Assembly (NCBI GenBank): GCA_016342585.1
Contig: JAEINK010000027.1
Coordinates: 1 to 60,982, forward strand
Reading direction: 5' to 3'
DNA length: 60,982 bases
Source of the DNA: Spirochaetales bacterium
Lineage (GTDB): Bacteria > Spirochaetota > Spirochaetia > UBA9216
Shown: positions 8,629 through 17,984 of the stretch, piece after piece
Layout of the letters: every line of letters begins with the position of its first letter
Position numbering within the stretch: the first letter of the stretch is position 1
Notes under the pieces: generated by a model
Told to the model about the DNA's origin: nothing
What the model saw: only the letters and a program-made list of their open reading frames with translations
Databases searched by the model: none
Translations under genes and position numbers: made by a program

Positions 8629-9162
8629 ATGGCTGTAGATTTTGATCTTGATGGTGCAATACGAAAAGTCCCGGATTTTCCTCATGAGGGAATTTTATTT
8701 TATGATATAACATCTATCCTAATGAATCCCGAAGCTTTTTCTCATTGTATAGACAGAATGGTGGAACTTTATAAGGATACAGAAATCAAATCTGTTGCGG
8801 CCATTGATGCCCGTGGATTTCTCTTCGCCGCCCCTTTTGCGGACAGGCTGGGGATTCCTATTATTCTTGTTCGGAAAAAAGGTAAATTACCAGGTGAAAC
8901 ACTCACAAAATCTTTTGACCTGGAATATGGACAGGATCAGATCCAGATTCAGAAAACAGATGTTAAACCCGGAGAGAATATTTTGATTGTTGACGATCTT
9001 GTGGCTACAGGCGGTACACTTGAGGCTGCGGCCGATCTAATCAAAATGGCAGGCGGTGTTGTCACCGATATTTTTTCTGTGGTGGGACTCCCATTTCTTC
9101 CTTATAAGAAGGTTCTCGGTGAGTATAAGGTGACAACTTTGATAGAGTACGATAGTGAATAG
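8629..9162 (+). CDS. apt: Adenine phosphoribosyltransferase
   Basis: Converts adenine and PRPP to AMP (purine salvage). It is 177 residues, the standard Apt length. It starts MAVDFDLDGAIRKVPDFPHEG, carries the family FYDITS and DARGF motifs, and the PRPP-binding loop ILIVDDLVATGGT lies at residues ~119-131. ATG 8629 has AAGGAG 6 bases upstream; a longer frame from 8533 overlaps tsaD and lacks a ribosome site. It is the last protein gene before the tRNA pair. Confidence 0.96.
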   Translation: MAVDFDLDGAIRKVPDFPHEGILFYDITSILMNPEAFSHCIDRMVELYKDTEIKSVAAIDARGFLFAAPFADRLGIPIILVRKKGKLPGETLTKSFDLEYGQDQIQIQKTDVKPGENILIVDDLVATGGTLEAAADLIKMAGGVVTDIFSVVGLPFLPYKKVLGEYKVTTLIEYDSE

Positions 9163-9179
9163 TTTTTTCTTGTATCTTA

Positions 9180-9208
9180 TTGACAAAAACGTCGCTATTT
9201 AGTAGTTT
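9180..9208 (+). promoter_or_regulatory. Possible promoter of tRNA-Gln
   Basis: TTGACA at 9180-9185 is a perfect -35 box. The only -10 candidate at 17-base spacing is TAGTTT (9203-9208), which is weak. The tRNA begins 16 bases after it. Confidence 0.4.
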
Positions 9209-9224
9209 CTTTTCAGATAAATAT

Positions 9225-9295
9225 TGCCCGATGGTGTAATGGTAGCACTCCGGTCTCTGGATCCGTTAGTGAGGGTTCAAATCCTTCTCGGGCAG
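9225..9295 (+). tRNA. tRNA-Gln (anticodon CTG)
   Basis: The acceptor stem is TGCCCGA/TCGGGCA with discriminator G. The D-stem is GTGT/GCAC, the T-arm is GAGGG-TTCAAAT-CCTTC, and the anticodon loop CTCTGGA gives CTG. The anticodon stem CCGGT/TCCGT has only three Watson-Crick pairs in the middle, with a C-T and a T-T at its ends. No CCA is encoded. Confidence 0.85.
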
Positions 9296-9313
9296 TTTTT
9301 TACTTTAATCTGA

Positions 9314-9336
9314 ATGAAGGTTAACCAGACCTTCAT
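9314..9336 (+). terminator. Hairpin between the two tRNA genes
   Basis: ATGAAGGT (9314-9321) pairs with ACCTTCAT (9329-9336). No T-run follows directly; the first T-rich stretch is about 17 bases on. It may be a processing or weak termination site for tRNA-Gln. Confidence 0.35.
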
Positions 9337-9427
9337 AAGGATTAGTCGTTCTTTTTTATAATTAGAGAATTATGAGCATGAAGTTTAATAAGCTTCACTC
9401 AAGACTTTTGAGAGAGAGTTTTGATGC

Positions 9428-9498
9428 GGTCCCTTCGTCTATCGGTAGGACGGGAGATTCTCATTCTTCAAAGAGGGGTTCAACTCCCCTAGGGACTA
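9428..9498 (+). tRNA. tRNA-Glu (anticodon CTC)
   Basis: The acceptor stem is GGTCCCT/AGGGACT, with one G-T. The anticodon stem GGAGA/TCTTC closes loop TTCTCAT (anticodon CTC), and the T-arm is GGGGTTCAACTCCCC. No CCA is encoded. Confidence 0.9.
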
Positions 9499-9500
9499 TA

Positions 9501-9530
9501 ACCGGCTTCATTCGGAAGTCGGTTTTTTTT
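9501..9530 (+). terminator. Rho-independent terminator after tRNA-Glu
   Basis: ACCGGCTTC (9501-9509) pairs with GAAGTCGGT (9515-9523), one wobble, followed by eight T. It separates the tRNA unit from carA. Confidence 0.88.
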
Positions 9531-9538
9531 AAAACATG

Positions 9539-9577
9539 ACTGCATAAATATGCAATAATAGTGTATAACTATACAAA
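9539..9577 (+). promoter_or_regulatory. Tandem ARG-box-like operators upstream of carA
   Basis: Two 18-bp imperfect palindromes, with cores TGCATAAATATGCA (9541-9554) and TGTATAACTATACA (9562-9575). Their centres are 21 bp apart and exactly 3 bp separate the 18-bp boxes. That geometry, and the TGNAT-N4-ATNCA shape, are those of paired ARG boxes bound by hexameric ArgR/AhrC. The second box abuts the carA ribosome site, so binding could also block translation start or early elongation. ArgR itself is not in the window. Confidence 0.65.
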
Positions 9578-9587
9578 AGGAGACGTT

Positions 9588-10766
9588 TTGAACAGCAATA
9601 AGGGTTTTTTATTACTGGATGACGGAACAGTCTTTGCGGGAAAGGGTTTTGGATTTCCCTTACCGAAGGCTGAGGAATTGGGGGAGTATAACAGGGAGGA
9701 GCGACAAAGCTCTGGAGAGGTTGTATTCAATACTGGGATGTGCGGGTATCATGAGATTTTAACCGATCCATCTTACACCGGGCAGATCGTTGCCATGACT
9801 TATCCTCTGATTGGGAACTATGGTACGGATGATGAATGGTCGGAAACACTCAGTTCAAGTGTAGATATCAAAAACAAGATAAAGGCTTCCGGTCTGATAA
9901 TCCGTAGTCTTTATGATGGGCCTGTTACCGAAGGACGAAAGAGTCTCGATGAGTATCTGAAAGAGAATCGGATATGTGGTCTGACTGAAGTTGATACACG
10001 AGCACTTACTTTAAAAATACGAAATGACGGGATGCCAAAGGGTGTTTTCCTGGCTCCTGTGAATGATGAGGCAAAATTACTGTCCGAGGATGAAATCGCC
10101 AAAGGACTTAAATACCTTGGCAGCTTTCCCGATATGCAAGGACGAAACCTTGTCACCGGACAGGATGTAAAATTATCCGAAGAGCATAACCCCAATGGTT
10201 CTCCCCATATTGCCCTGGTAGACTGTGGGATTAAGGAAAATATCCTTAAACAGCTTCTCGAACGGGGGTGCCGTGTCACTGTCTTTCCTCATGCTTCCCG
10301 CTCTTCCGAGCTTTTATCGGTAAATCCTGATTGTGCTTTTTTCTCCAACGGGCCGGGAGATCCGGCTGTCCTTACCCCTATTATCGATTGTGCCGGCGAG
10401 CTGCTAGGTAAACTTCCTGTGTTTGGAATATGCCTGGGCCACCAGATCATTTCTTTGGCTCTGGGGGCCAGAACAGAAAAGATGAGTTTCGGTCATCATG
10501 GTGTAAACAATCCTGTAAGAGATGAGAGATCCGGCAAGGTTTATGTTACCAGTCAGAATCATGGGTTCATGGTTGTGGGTGATTCACTTCCCTCGAAGGT
10601 AGATATCTGGTTTAAAAATGCCAATGATGGAACTGTGGAAGGTGTTATCAGTGACAACCTTAAGGTGGCTACCGCCCAGTTTCATCCCGAATCGGCCCCG
10701 GGCCCAGAGGATACATACTGGATTTTTGATGAGTTTTTGAAGATTATCGGCCAGGTTTCAAAGTAA
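9588..10766 (+). CDS. carA: Carbamoyl-phosphate synthase small (glutaminase) subunit
   Basis: Hydrolyses glutamine and passes ammonia to CarB, feeding arginine and pyrimidine synthesis. The N-terminal CPSase domain ([16 protein letters not shown], then [20 protein letters not shown]) is followed by a class I glutamine amidotransferase domain. That domain has the nucleophile Cys in FGICLGHQ and the catalytic pair in QFHPES. I take TTG 9588 as the start because AAAAGGAG is 5 bases upstream; the GTG at 9561 lies inside the operator region and has no ribosome site. It is followed by carB after 14 bases. Confidence 0.95.
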   Translation: MNSNKGFLLLDDGTVFAGKGFGFPLPKAEELGEYNREERQSSGEVVFNTGMCGYHEILTDPSYTGQIVAMTYPLIGNYGTDDEWSETLSSSVDIKNKIKASGLIIRSLYDGPVTEGRKSLDEYLKENRICGLTEVDTRALTLKIRNDGMPKGVFLAPVNDEAKLLSEDEIAKGLKYLGSFPDMQGRNLVTGQDVKLSEEHNPNGSPHIALVDCGIKENILKQLLERGCRVTVFPHASRSSELLSVNPDCAFFSNGPGDPAVLTPIIDCAGELLGKLPVFGICLGHQIISLALGARTEKMSFGHHGVNNPVRDERSGKVYVTSQNHGFMVVGDSLPSKVDIWFKNANDGTVEGVISDNLKVATAQFHPESAPGPEDTYWIFDEFLKIIGQVSK

Positions 10767-10780
10767 GGGAGGAACGGAAA

Positions 10781-13700
10781 ATGCCATTAAGGAAAGATTT
10801 AAAGAAGATATTGATAATTGGTTCCGGACCCATAATTATTGGTCAGGCCTGTGAGTTTGACTATTCGGGTGTGCAGGCTGTAAAGGCTATCAAAGAAGAG
10901 GGTTTAACTGTTGTTCTTGTGAATCCTAATCCGGCAACAGTCATGACTACCCCGGGATTGGCGGATGTCACCTACATAGAACCTCTTGAGGTTTCCTACC
11001 TTGAAGAGATCATAAAAAAAGAGAAACCGGATGCTATCTTACCCACCATGGGTGGACAAACGGCTCTGAACCTGGCCCTGGACCTGGATGAGGCCGGTGT
11101 ATTGAAAAAATACGGGGTAGAGTTGATCGGTGCGGGTATTGAATCCATAAAACTGGCCGAGGACAGGGGGCTTTTTAAAGAAGTTGCTCTGAAAGCGGGA
11201 ATAGATGTCCCCAAATCGGTCATGGCAAAATGTGTTAATGATGCCAGAGCCCTCAAGGAGGAGGTTGGTCTGCCCCTTATTATAAGACCCTCCTATACCC
11301 TGGGTGGTCGAGGTGGCTCAATTGCCACGACGGATGCTGAATTTGAGGCTTTTGTGCCCAACGCTATCCGGGAATCACCAGTAGGTGAGGCTCTGATCGA
11401 AGAATCCCTCCTGGGGTGGAAAGAGTTTGAACTTGAGGTCATGAGGGACAGGGTTGATAATGCAGTTGTCATCTGTTCCATCGAGAATATCGACCCTATG
11501 GGAGTTCATACCGGTGACAGTATCACTGTGGCACCTATTCAAACCCTTTCTGATAAAGAATACCAGCCTATGAGGAACGCCGCCCTTCGGATCCTGCGGG
11601 ATGTCGGTGTAGACTGCGGTGGTTCCAATGTCCAGTTTGCAATCAACCCAAAAACAGGACGAATGATTATCATAGAAATGAACCCGAGGGTTTCAAGATC
11701 TTCCGCCCTGGCCTCCAAGGCGACCGGATTCCCCATTGCCCGATGTTCGGCAAAACTTGCCCTGGGATACACTCTGGATGAAATACAGAATGAGATAACG
11801 GGAAAGACGGTTTCCTGTTTTGAACCGGCCCTTGATTACTGTGCCGTGAAGATTCCCCGGTTTGAACTGGAGAAGTTTCCTGCCGGTTATGCGGAGCTTG
11901 GGACACAGATGAAATCGGTAGGAGAATCCCTTGCCCTGGGAAGAACCTTCCAGGAGGCCCTTAATAAGGCTGTCAGGGCTGCTGAGATTGGTTACGATGG
12001 CATATGTGAGCTTTCCATGGGGTATGATGGTCTGGATGAAATCCTGGACCACAGGCACCCATTGAGGATTTTTGGAATATATACCGTATTGAAGCGTGAA
12101 GGGTTCAGAGCCCTGAAAAGGTTGGAAGAGAGAACCTCCTATGACCCCTGGGTTCTTCATCAGCTTAAACTTCAGGTGGAACTTGAATATCGTCTTGAAA
12201 AAGAGGAGTTGACCCCGGAGCTGCTGCTTGAAGCCAAGAGGATGGGCCTTTCGGATAAACAGATAGCCGGGGACTCCGGATTGACTGCCGAAATCGTCGC
12301 TAAAATACGGAAGGATGAGGAAATCACTCCCACCTATCACTTTGTCGATACCTGTGCCGGCGAGTTTACAGCCGAAACACCCTATTTCTACTCAACCTAT
12401 GGTGAAACCGATGAAGGTGATCCTCTGGGAGATCAGGCTGTTGTTATTCTTGGCAGCGGTCCCAACCGAATCGGTCAGGGGCTCGAGTTTGATACCTGCT
12501 GTACACTTGCCTCCCTTGCTTTTCGAAAGGAGGGGGTTAAAACTATTCTGGTAAACTCAAATCCAGAAACAGTTTCAACCGACTTCAATGTTTCAGACAG
12601 GCTCTATATTGAACCAGTAGACCTGGAGCATGTAAAAGATATTATGATGAAAGAGGGGAGTAAAAAGGTTGTTGTGCAGATGGGTGGCCAGCTTCCCCTT
12701 AACATTGCCAGAGAACTGGAAGAGTGGGGGGCTGAGATCCTTGGTACCTCGGTAGATTCCATTTTTGATGTGGAGGACCGGGGGCTTTTTTCTGAGCTGC
12801 TTAAAAAGCTGAAATTAAGGCAGCCTGAAAACAGGATGGCCGCCTGTAAAGAGGATGTTGTAAAATATTCAAAGGAAATCGGTTTTCCAGTTTTGCTTCG
12901 CCCTTCATTTGTTCTTGGGGGACGGTCCATGTTTGTTGCCTACAACATCGATGATCTGTCGACCTTTTTCAGAACCGGGATAAAAGCTACCGAAGAGCGT
13001 CCTATCCTTGTGGATAGTTTTCTGGAAGATGCCTTCGAATATGATGTTGATGCCATCTGTGATGGTGACAATGTTTATGTGGCAGGAATCATGGCCCATA
13101 TAGAAGCCGCAGGTGTCCATTCCGGTGATTCCGCCTGCGTTTTCCCTCCTTATAAATGTCCGGAAAAGATGCAGCAGGAGATGATCGTCGCGGCTGTGAA
13201 GATTGCCCGGGAACTCAAGGTTTCCGGCTTCCTGAATATCCAGTTTGCTGTTAAGGACAATACCTTATACCTTATCGAGGTTAATCCCAGGGCATCACGA
13301 ACTGTTCCCTTCATCTCCAAGACCTCTGGTGTCAATCTGATAGATGCGGTCATAAAGATTTGGAATGGCAAGAATCTGGAGAGTCAGGGACTGACCAGTG
13401 GCGGAACAGGAGTCGGCCGGTGTATCACAGGCTGGGCCGTTAAAGAGGCTGTATTCTCCTTTGACAGGTTTACCGGAATAGATCCTCTACTCGGACCCGA
13501 GATGAAATCTACCGGAGAAGCCATCGGAACCGGTGACACATTCGGAGAGGCTTTTCTTAAAGCCCAGACTGCAGCCGGGACCTTTTTACCTGATAGCGGA
13601 CGGGTCTTTGTCTCTGTAAGCAAAAGCGACAGGCAGACAATTCTTCCCATCGTTCAATCCCTTGTTGATATGGGGTTTGAAATTGTGGCCACCGAAGGTA

Positions 13701-13996
13701 CGGCGGAATTCCTTTTTCATGAAGGTATTTTCGCAGATGTTATACAAAAACATACTGGTAGACACCCGAATGTTACGGATTACCTGGCGGGAAAGAAGAT
13801 AGACTTCCTGATCAACACCCCTACTGGCCGTTTTGCCTACCAGGGAAACAATCAGATACGTGTAGAAGCGGTAAAACACCGTGTTCCCCATACGACGACG
13901 ACCTCGGCAGCGGAAGCGGCTGTAAAGGGAATCGAGTATCTGCGAAGCGGTAAGATAAATATTAAACCCCTTCCTGCTGATGGGTGGGAGATTTAA
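10781..13996 (+). CDS. carB: Carbamoyl-phosphate synthase large subunit
   Basis: A full-length protein of 1071 residues. There are two homologous halves, each with a pre-ATP-grasp loop ([20 protein letters not shown] near residue 10 and [17 protein letters not shown] near 555) and an ATP-grasp domain with NVQFA/NIQFA and EVNPR/EMNPR motifs. A C-terminal MGS-like allosteric domain follows ([24 protein letters not shown], ending near residue 1060). It makes carbamoyl phosphate from bicarbonate, ammonia and two ATP. GGAGG precedes the start. It forms a two-gene operon with carA and is closed by a terminator. Confidence 0.97.
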   Translation: MPLRKDLKKILIIGSGPIIIGQACEFDYSGVQAVKAIKEEGLTVVLVNPNPATVMTTPGLADVTYIEPLEVSYLEEIIKKEKPDAILPTMGGQTALNLALDLDEAGVLKKYGVELIGAGIESIKLAEDRGLFKEVALKAGIDVPKSVMAKCVNDARALKEEVGLPLIIRPSYTLGGRGGSIATTDAEFEAFVPNAIRESPVGEALIEESLLGWKEFELEVMRDRVDNAVVICSIENIDPMGVHTGDSITVAPIQTLSDKEYQPMRNAALRILRDVGVDCGGSNVQFAINPKTGRMIIIEMNPRVSRSSALASKATGFPIARCSAKLALGYTLDEIQNEITGKTVSCFEPALDYCAVKIPRFELEKFPAGYAELGTQMKSVGESLALGRTFQEALNKAVRAAEIGYDGICELSMGYDGLDEILDHRHPLRIFGIYTVLKREGFRALKRLEERTSYDPWVLHQLKLQVELEYRLEKEELTPELLLEAKRMGLSDKQIAGDSGLTAEIVAKIRKDEEITPTYHFVDTCAGEFTAETPYFYSTYGETDEGDPLGDQAVVILGSGPNRIGQGLEFDTCCTLASLAFRKEGVKTILVNSNPETVSTDFNVSDRLYIEPVDLEHVKDIMMKEGSKKVVVQMGGQLPLNIARELEEWGAEILGTSVDSIFDVEDRGLFSELLKKLKLRQPENRMAACKEDVVKYSKEIGFPVLLRPSFVLGGRSMFVAYNIDDLSTFFRTGIKATEERPILVDSFLEDAFEYDVDAICDGDNVYVAGIMAHIEAAGVHSGDSACVFPPYKCPEKMQQEMIVAAVKIARELKVSGFLNIQFAVKDNTLYLIEVNPRASRTVPFISKTSGVNLIDAVIKIWNGKNLESQGLTSGGTGVGRCITGWAVKEAVFSFDRFTGIDPLLGPEMKSTGEAIGTGDTFGEAFLKAQTAAGTFLPDSGRVFVSVSKSDRQTILPIVQSLVDMGFEIVATEGTAEFLFHEGIFADVIQKHTGRHPNVTDYLAGKKIDFLINTPTGRFAYQGNNQIRVEAVKHRVPHTTTTSAAEAAVKGIEYLRSGKINIKPLPADGWEI

Positions 13997-14046
13997 TTCC
14001 AATATTTATTTTGCTTTTAGATATCCATTTTATACTTTTAATTTCC

Positions 14047-14083
14047 GGGCGGGTTGCTTAATGGCAATACCGCCCTTTTTTTT
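14047..14083 (+). terminator. Rho-independent terminator of carAB
   Basis: GGGCGG (14047-14052) pairs with CCGCCC (14070-14075). An inner TTGC...GGCAA extends the hairpin, and eight T follow. Confidence 0.85.
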
Positions 14084-14230
14084 ACAAAAAGCGGAAATAC
14101 GTCATTGATTTAAACCAGGAAATAATTCTTAGAATAGTCGTTCCATTAGTCTTATCGATATTTTAGAGTTCTTGCTTGCTCTTATCGGGTATTTCTTTTA
14201 TCTTTCTCCTTTGATTATGGAGAAGAATTA

Positions 14231-15154
14231 ATGAAAGATATGGTTCATATACAGGCCAGTGATGATTTTGACAGAGCGAAAAACAAGACCAGATTTGATA
14301 ATATTTTCAGTATTATTGACTCGGAAAAAAAAGCACTTCTTTCCTATTATGATGTCAAAAAATTGACCAAACCCGGGAGTGAACGATACCTGGGAATGAG
14401 AGTCGTTGAAATAGATCAGATAATCGGCTCCGAAGGTAGATATAAAGATTTCAGTAAGGCTTTTCTCCCGAAAAAGGAACACTTGAGGCAGAGATGGGAG
14501 AGGGTGGATCGGGCTCATCTGCAGGATGTGATCCTTCCGCCCATCTCTCTTTTTAAAATTGGAGATGTCTATTTTGTACGTGACGGGAATCATCGTGTCT
14601 CTGTTGCCAAAATGCAGGGTAGTTATTCTATTGATGCCGAAGTTGTGGAGTTGACAACAGAAATTACAATTGAACCACATATGACTAAAAGTGATTTGAT
14701 AAAAGAGGTGATTCGTTATGAACGAGAGCAGATGCTGAAAGAATCGGATCTTCATAAGATGTTGAAAATGGAGAATATCTGCTTTACCTCTCTGGGACGG
14801 TATGATGAACTCTTGCGGCACATTCTTGGCCATAAATACTTTATAAATCAAGGATTAGATGAAGAAATCTCCATGCAGGAGGCGGCGATAAGCTGGTTTG
14901 TTAAAGTCTACTCACCCATTGTGGAGATAATCAGAAATGAAAACATGCTTAGTCGTTTCCCCGGCAGAACGGAAGCGGATATTTATATCTGGACCATTAA
15001 ACATTGGGATGGATTGAAGTGGAAATATGGGCAGGATTACCCTCTGGACGAGGCGGTCAAAGAGTACAACCAAATGTATGGCAGAAACCTGTGGGCCCAG
15101 ATTAAGGATTTTTTTTCGGCTATTAGAAAAAAATATCTTTCTTTGAAAAAGTAG
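14231..15154 (+). CDS. ParB/Srx-like nuclease-fold protein of unknown role
   Basis: A 307-residue cytoplasmic protein. Residues ~100-135 contain a ParB/sulfiredoxin-like motif (ISLFKIGDVYFVRDGNHRVSVAKMQG, in which DGNHR replaces the usual GHHR/GERR), preceded by a helical segment. The C-terminal half is helical with many aromatics (HWDGLKWKYGQDYP), and ends in a basic tail. Similar stand-alone ParB-like domain proteins exist in several phyla without an assigned function; no parA lies nearby. GGAGAAG precedes the ATG. It stands alone and converges on the PEGA lipoprotein. Confidence 0.7.
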   Translation: MKDMVHIQASDDFDRAKNKTRFDNIFSIIDSEKKALLSYYDVKKLTKPGSERYLGMRVVEIDQIIGSEGRYKDFSKAFLPKKEHLRQRWERVDRAHLQDVILPPISLFKIGDVYFVRDGNHRVSVAKMQGSYSIDAEVVELTTEITIEPHMTKSDLIKEVIRYEREQMLKESDLHKMLKMENICFTSLGRYDELLRHILGHKYFINQGLDEEISMQEAAISWFVKVYSPIVEIIRNENMLSRFPGRTEADIYIWTIKHWDGLKWKYGQDYPLDEAVKEYNQMYGRNLWAQIKDFFSAIRKKYLSLKK

Positions 15155-15158
15155 GAAA

Positions 15159-15195
15159 CGAACCCCTTCACCAAAGATGTCGGTAAAGGAGTTCG
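15159..15195. terminator. Hairpin between convergent genes
   Basis: CGAACCCCTTCACC pairs with GGTAAAGGAGTTCG with two mismatches, in the 53-base gap between the ParB-like gene and the PEGA lipoprotein gene. The flanks are A/T-rich but have no clean T-run on either strand. Confidence 0.5.
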
Positions 15196-15207
15196 TCTGG
15201 GTAAAAA

Positions 15208-16098
15208 TTATTTATAGCAGTTTAAGGCATCGATGATGATGTCGTCGGCTATAGCCGGACCATGAACACCGAATCCGAAACCTTCATTGACTATTTCAGC
15301 TGTGTTTAACTTCATATCATCCGGGATAGTCATGTCGATTAACAAATTATCATTGACTATTAGAATAAAATCAGTTTCGGTCATGACTAAATCGATGGCG
15401 TTGTTTCCATCAATGAAGATAGTAGGATCATAGGAATAGGAAGAGCTTTCGGAACTTATTGTACCTTCTGTCGCCTCGATATTCGATTGAATGCTAACTT
15501 CCGAACTGTCATTTCCGAAACCCAGATGATAAAATATGTGGGCGTTATCACTGATTCTGGAACCGTCGATCAGATGAAAGAAGAGGGAGTCTCCGCAGTT
15601 TTCAATATCGTAATCTATCTCCATATGAACTGCCATTGAGTGGGAGGATAAACCTGCATCATTTCTGAGATTCATGATCCACATATGATCTTCTGCCGCT
15701 ATATCCGCTATTGGTGAAAGGGTAAGCAGAGAATTAGTGACGACAGGATTCTCAACACCCTCAAGCACCGTATAATTCAAATTTTCCGTTCCGATGTTGG
15801 AATTATCGGTGAAGTCATCGGCGAGAATTGTGGTCATGGCAGTGAATTCCAGATTTACAGTGGCATTCTCTTCAACTGTAATTTCCTTCTGAATCACATT
15901 GTACCCTTCGAGAAAAGCCAGAAGAGAATGATTCCCCTTTTTCACAATAATAGTCTCTGAATCAACCCTGCTTCCATCTACAAAAAGGGTGTATCCGGCG
16001 GTATCACTTTCAATAGTTACTGTTCTATCTGTATCGAAAAGATCACAGCCAAAAAAGAACGGTACAACCAGGAATAATAAAAGAAGTTTCTTATGCAT
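15208..16098 (-). CDS. PEGA-domain lipoprotein
   Basis: A signal peptide and lipobox (FFFGC, Cys at about residue 18) mark a lipoprotein. Residues ~25-90 form a PEGA-type beta domain (IESDTAGYTLFVDGSRVDS, KKGNHSLLAFLEGYN). The remaining ~200 residues are beta-rich and resemble a concanavalin-like sandwich (DDFTDNSNIG, LTLSPIADI, HMWIMNLRND, VHMEIDYDIENCGDSLFFHL); this second assignment is less sure. AAGGAG lies close to the ATG. It is divergent from the ABC exporter operon, so its promoter shares the 16099-16207 gap. A cell-surface carbohydrate or envelope role is possible but not shown. Confidence 0.72.
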   Translation of the reverse strand: MHKKLLLLFLVVPFFFGCDLFDTDRTVTIESDTAGYTLFVDGSRVDSETIIVKKGNHSLLAFLEGYNVIQKEITVEENATVNLEFTAMTTILADDFTDNSNIGTENLNYTVLEGVENPVVTNSLLTLSPIADIAAEDHMWIMNLRNDAGLSSHSMAVHMEIDYDIENCGDSLFFHLIDGSRISDNAHIFYHLGFGNDSSEVSIQSNIEATEGTISSESSSYSYDPTIFIDGNNAIDLVMTETDFILIVNDNLLIDMTIPDDMKLNTAEIVNEGFGFGVHGPAIADDIIIDALNCYK

Positions 16099-16144
16099 TT
16101 TAGCTCCTTGATTTTGATTGATGAAATCTTATCATAATCAATGG

Positions 16145-16173
16145 TTGACAGTAAGTCTTTTTTTATATAATAT
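16145..16173 (+). promoter_or_regulatory. Sigma-70-type promoter of the ABC exporter operon
   Basis: TTGACA (16145-16150) is followed 17 bases later by TAATAT (16168-16173), and at 15 bases by a perfect TATAAT (16166-16171). Either could serve as the -10. Confidence 0.7.
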
Positions 16174-16175
16174 TA

Positions 16176-16195
16176 AGTTCGTAATTATGCGAACT
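16176..16195. promoter_or_regulatory. Palindromic operator next to the exporter promoter
   Basis: AGTTCG (16176-16181) and CGAACT (16190-16195) form a perfect inverted repeat around an AT-rich 8-base centre. It starts three bases after the -10 box, over the transcription start, where a repressor would block initiation. The operon's last gene encodes an ArsR-type DNA-binding protein, the natural candidate to bind it. Confidence 0.6.
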
Positions 16196-16207
16196 AAAAG
16201 GAGCCCC

Positions 16208-17002
16208 ATGATCCTATTTTCGGTATGCAGGAAAAACCTGATCTCATCACTTCGCGGTGAATATGTGGATTTCATAATAAGTCGTTTTACCTTCACCTTT
16301 TTTACCATGGCTACCGGCTTTGTTCTCTATAAATTGGGGGGTGGACGGGTCAGTCAAGTATTTCAGGAGAGTACCGGAGGTAATAACTATCTTGGTTTCA
16401 TGGTTGTCGGGACGGCCCTGTATGGAACAACCCATGGAATCCTTCTGAATGTAAGCCGGACTTTAATGACCGAAAGGCGGGAGGGAACTCTTGATTCGAT
16501 TCTGATGATTCCCTTTTCCCGGTGGCAGTATTACGGCGGGAATCAGCTGAACCAGATAATATTGACCTCTCTTGATATTATCTTAGCCTGTGTTCTATCG
16601 CTTATCCTCGGTGTCCAGTTTGATCTGAATGCGGCAGGATTGGCGGCCGGTTTCTTTCAGTTTTTTATCACTCTATACGGTCTGGCTCTCCTTTTAAGTC
16701 TACTTATGATCAGTTTAAAGGATACATTTTTTATACAGAATACGATTATCCCCATAATCCTCTTGATAGGGGGGTATATTTTTCCCATCGAAGTTTTACC
16801 TGGGTTCTTACGGTTTCTTTCCGAAATAGTGCCTATTCATTATGGGGTTTTCTTAATCCGCTCAGCCGTCCTCGAAGGAGGAGGAGTGGTGGGCTGGGCG
16901 CCATATCTAAAATCCTTGATCCCAGGTTTGATCTTCCTATGTATGGGGTTCGGTCTTCTGCCGGTCATAGAACGCAAAGCCCTGGAAGAGTATCTATCCT
17001 AA
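16208..17002 (+). CDS. ABC-2 type transporter permease
   Basis: A 264-residue membrane protein with six predicted transmembrane segments, of the ABC-2 exporter fold (RTLMTERREGTLDSILMIPFSRWQYYGG is the cytoplasmic coupling region). ATG 16208 is chosen because AAAAGGAG lies 5 bases upstream; a longer frame from 16118 would run through the promoter and operator. It is the first gene of an operon with an ATPase, a second permease and a regulator. The substrate is unknown; such pairs export drugs, lipids or polysaccharides. Confidence 0.85.
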   Translation: MILFSVCRKNLISSLRGEYVDFIISRFTFTFFTMATGFVLYKLGGGRVSQVFQESTGGNNYLGFMVVGTALYGTTHGILLNVSRTLMTERREGTLDSILMIPFSRWQYYGGNQLNQIILTSLDIILACVLSLILGVQFDLNAAGLAAGFFQFFITLYGLALLLSLLMISLKDTFFIQNTIIPIILLIGGYIFPIEVLPGFLRFLSEIVPIHYGVFLIRSAVLEGGGVVGWAPYLKSLIPGLIFLCMGFGLLPVIERKALEEYLS

Positions 17003-17024
17003 AACTGTCAGAAAGGAGTGAAAG

Positions 17025-17984
17025 ATGATTGAGATATCGAATGTAACCAAAGTATATAAAAACGGAGGCCTCTTTAAAAAGAAAAGCCATACAGAGGGTG
17101 TCTCAAACCTTAACCTTTCCATCGGGAAGGGAGCTTATGGACTTCTCGGGATTAATGGTGCCGGTAAGACAACGACCTTAAAAATGATAGCCACTCTTCT
17201 CAGGCCTACATCCGGGAGTATCTCCATCGATGGATTGGACTCTGTGATCCATGAAAAAGAGGTGCGCGGACTGATAAATATGATAACCGGAAGTGATCGG
17301 ATGCTCTATTTCCGACTCACCGGGCGGGAAAATCTCCATTATTTTTCGAGCCTCTATGGAATGAATTATCGGGAGACCAGGAAAAGGTGTGATTATCTTC
17401 TGGATCTGACAGGTTTAACGGATAATGCGGATAAACGGGTGGAGGAGTATTCTAGAGGAATGAAGCAACGACTCGCCATCGCCCGGGGGCTGATAAATGA
17501 TCCATCCATTCTTCTTTTAGATGAACCTACCCTTGGCCTAGATGTTTCCATTGCGGCAGAGATCCGGGCTTTTATCAAAAATGTCCTGCTGAAAGATGAC
17601 AGCAGAACCATAATCCTTACCAGCCACTATATGAATGAGATAGAGGATATATGTAATTCCATCGGCATTCTGCAGGAGGGACGGCTGATTTACAATGGCA
17701 ATTTTTCAGGGCTGTATGATAAACTGGGGATGGAGGAGATTCACCGTTTCTCTTTACCGGATGATAAAGAACAAATCCGTGAAGAGATAGAAGCGCTTCT
17801 GGATTTTGAACCAAACTGGTCCGCCGGTCCCGATGGAGGGCTTCAGTTTACCCTTGAAAAATTGGATGGTTATCAGTTTCTAAAAAAGATGGATTCTCTC
17901 TCCCTTGTCGGTTTAAACTATTCCCAGGAAAAACCGGGACTTGAGGATGCGGTTATACGTTTGAATCAGAAGGTTTGTATATGA
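17025..17984 (+). CDS. ABC-2 transporter ATP-binding protein
   Basis: A 319-residue ATPase. Walker A is GINGAGKTTTLK (~residues 42-53), the signature is YSRGMKQRLAIARG (~142-155), Walker B is ILLLDEPTLGLD (~163-174) and the H-loop is TSHYMNE. The ~90-residue C-terminal tail after the ATPase core is common in ABC-2 exporters of the DrrA/CcmA type. It lies between two permease genes, and its stop overlaps the next start as ATGA, so it is likely translated in step with the second permease. Confidence 0.93.
   Translation: MIEISNVTKVYKNGGLFKKKSHTEGVSNLNLSIGKGAYGLLGINGAGKTTTLKMIATLLRPTSGSISIDGLDSVIHEKEVRGLINMITGSDRMLYFRLTGRENLHYFSSLYGMNYRETRKRCDYLLDLTGLTDNADKRVEEYSRGMKQRLAIARGLINDPSILLLDEPTLGLDVSIAAEIRAFIKNVLLKDDSRTIILTSHYMNEIEDICNSIGILQEGRLIYNGNFSGLYDKLGMEEIHRFSLPDDKEQIREEIEALLDFEPNWSAGPDGGLQFTLEKLDGYQFLKKMDSLSLVGLNYSQEKPGLEDAVIRLNQKVCI

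Noticed and set aside
11693..12340. A 215-codon open frame on the minus strand within carB
   Set aside because: It lies antisense to a fully conserved part of CarB, has no ribosome site and resembles nothing; it is a shadow of the real gene.
14228..14851. A 207-codon minus-strand frame opposite the ParB-like gene
   Set aside because: Antisense to a gene with a good start and a recognisable motif; low-complexity aromatic-rich translation with no domain.
16118..16207. Longer start of the first ABC permease
   Set aside because: It would begin upstream of the promoter and operator, and ATG 16208 has an excellent Shine-Dalgarno.
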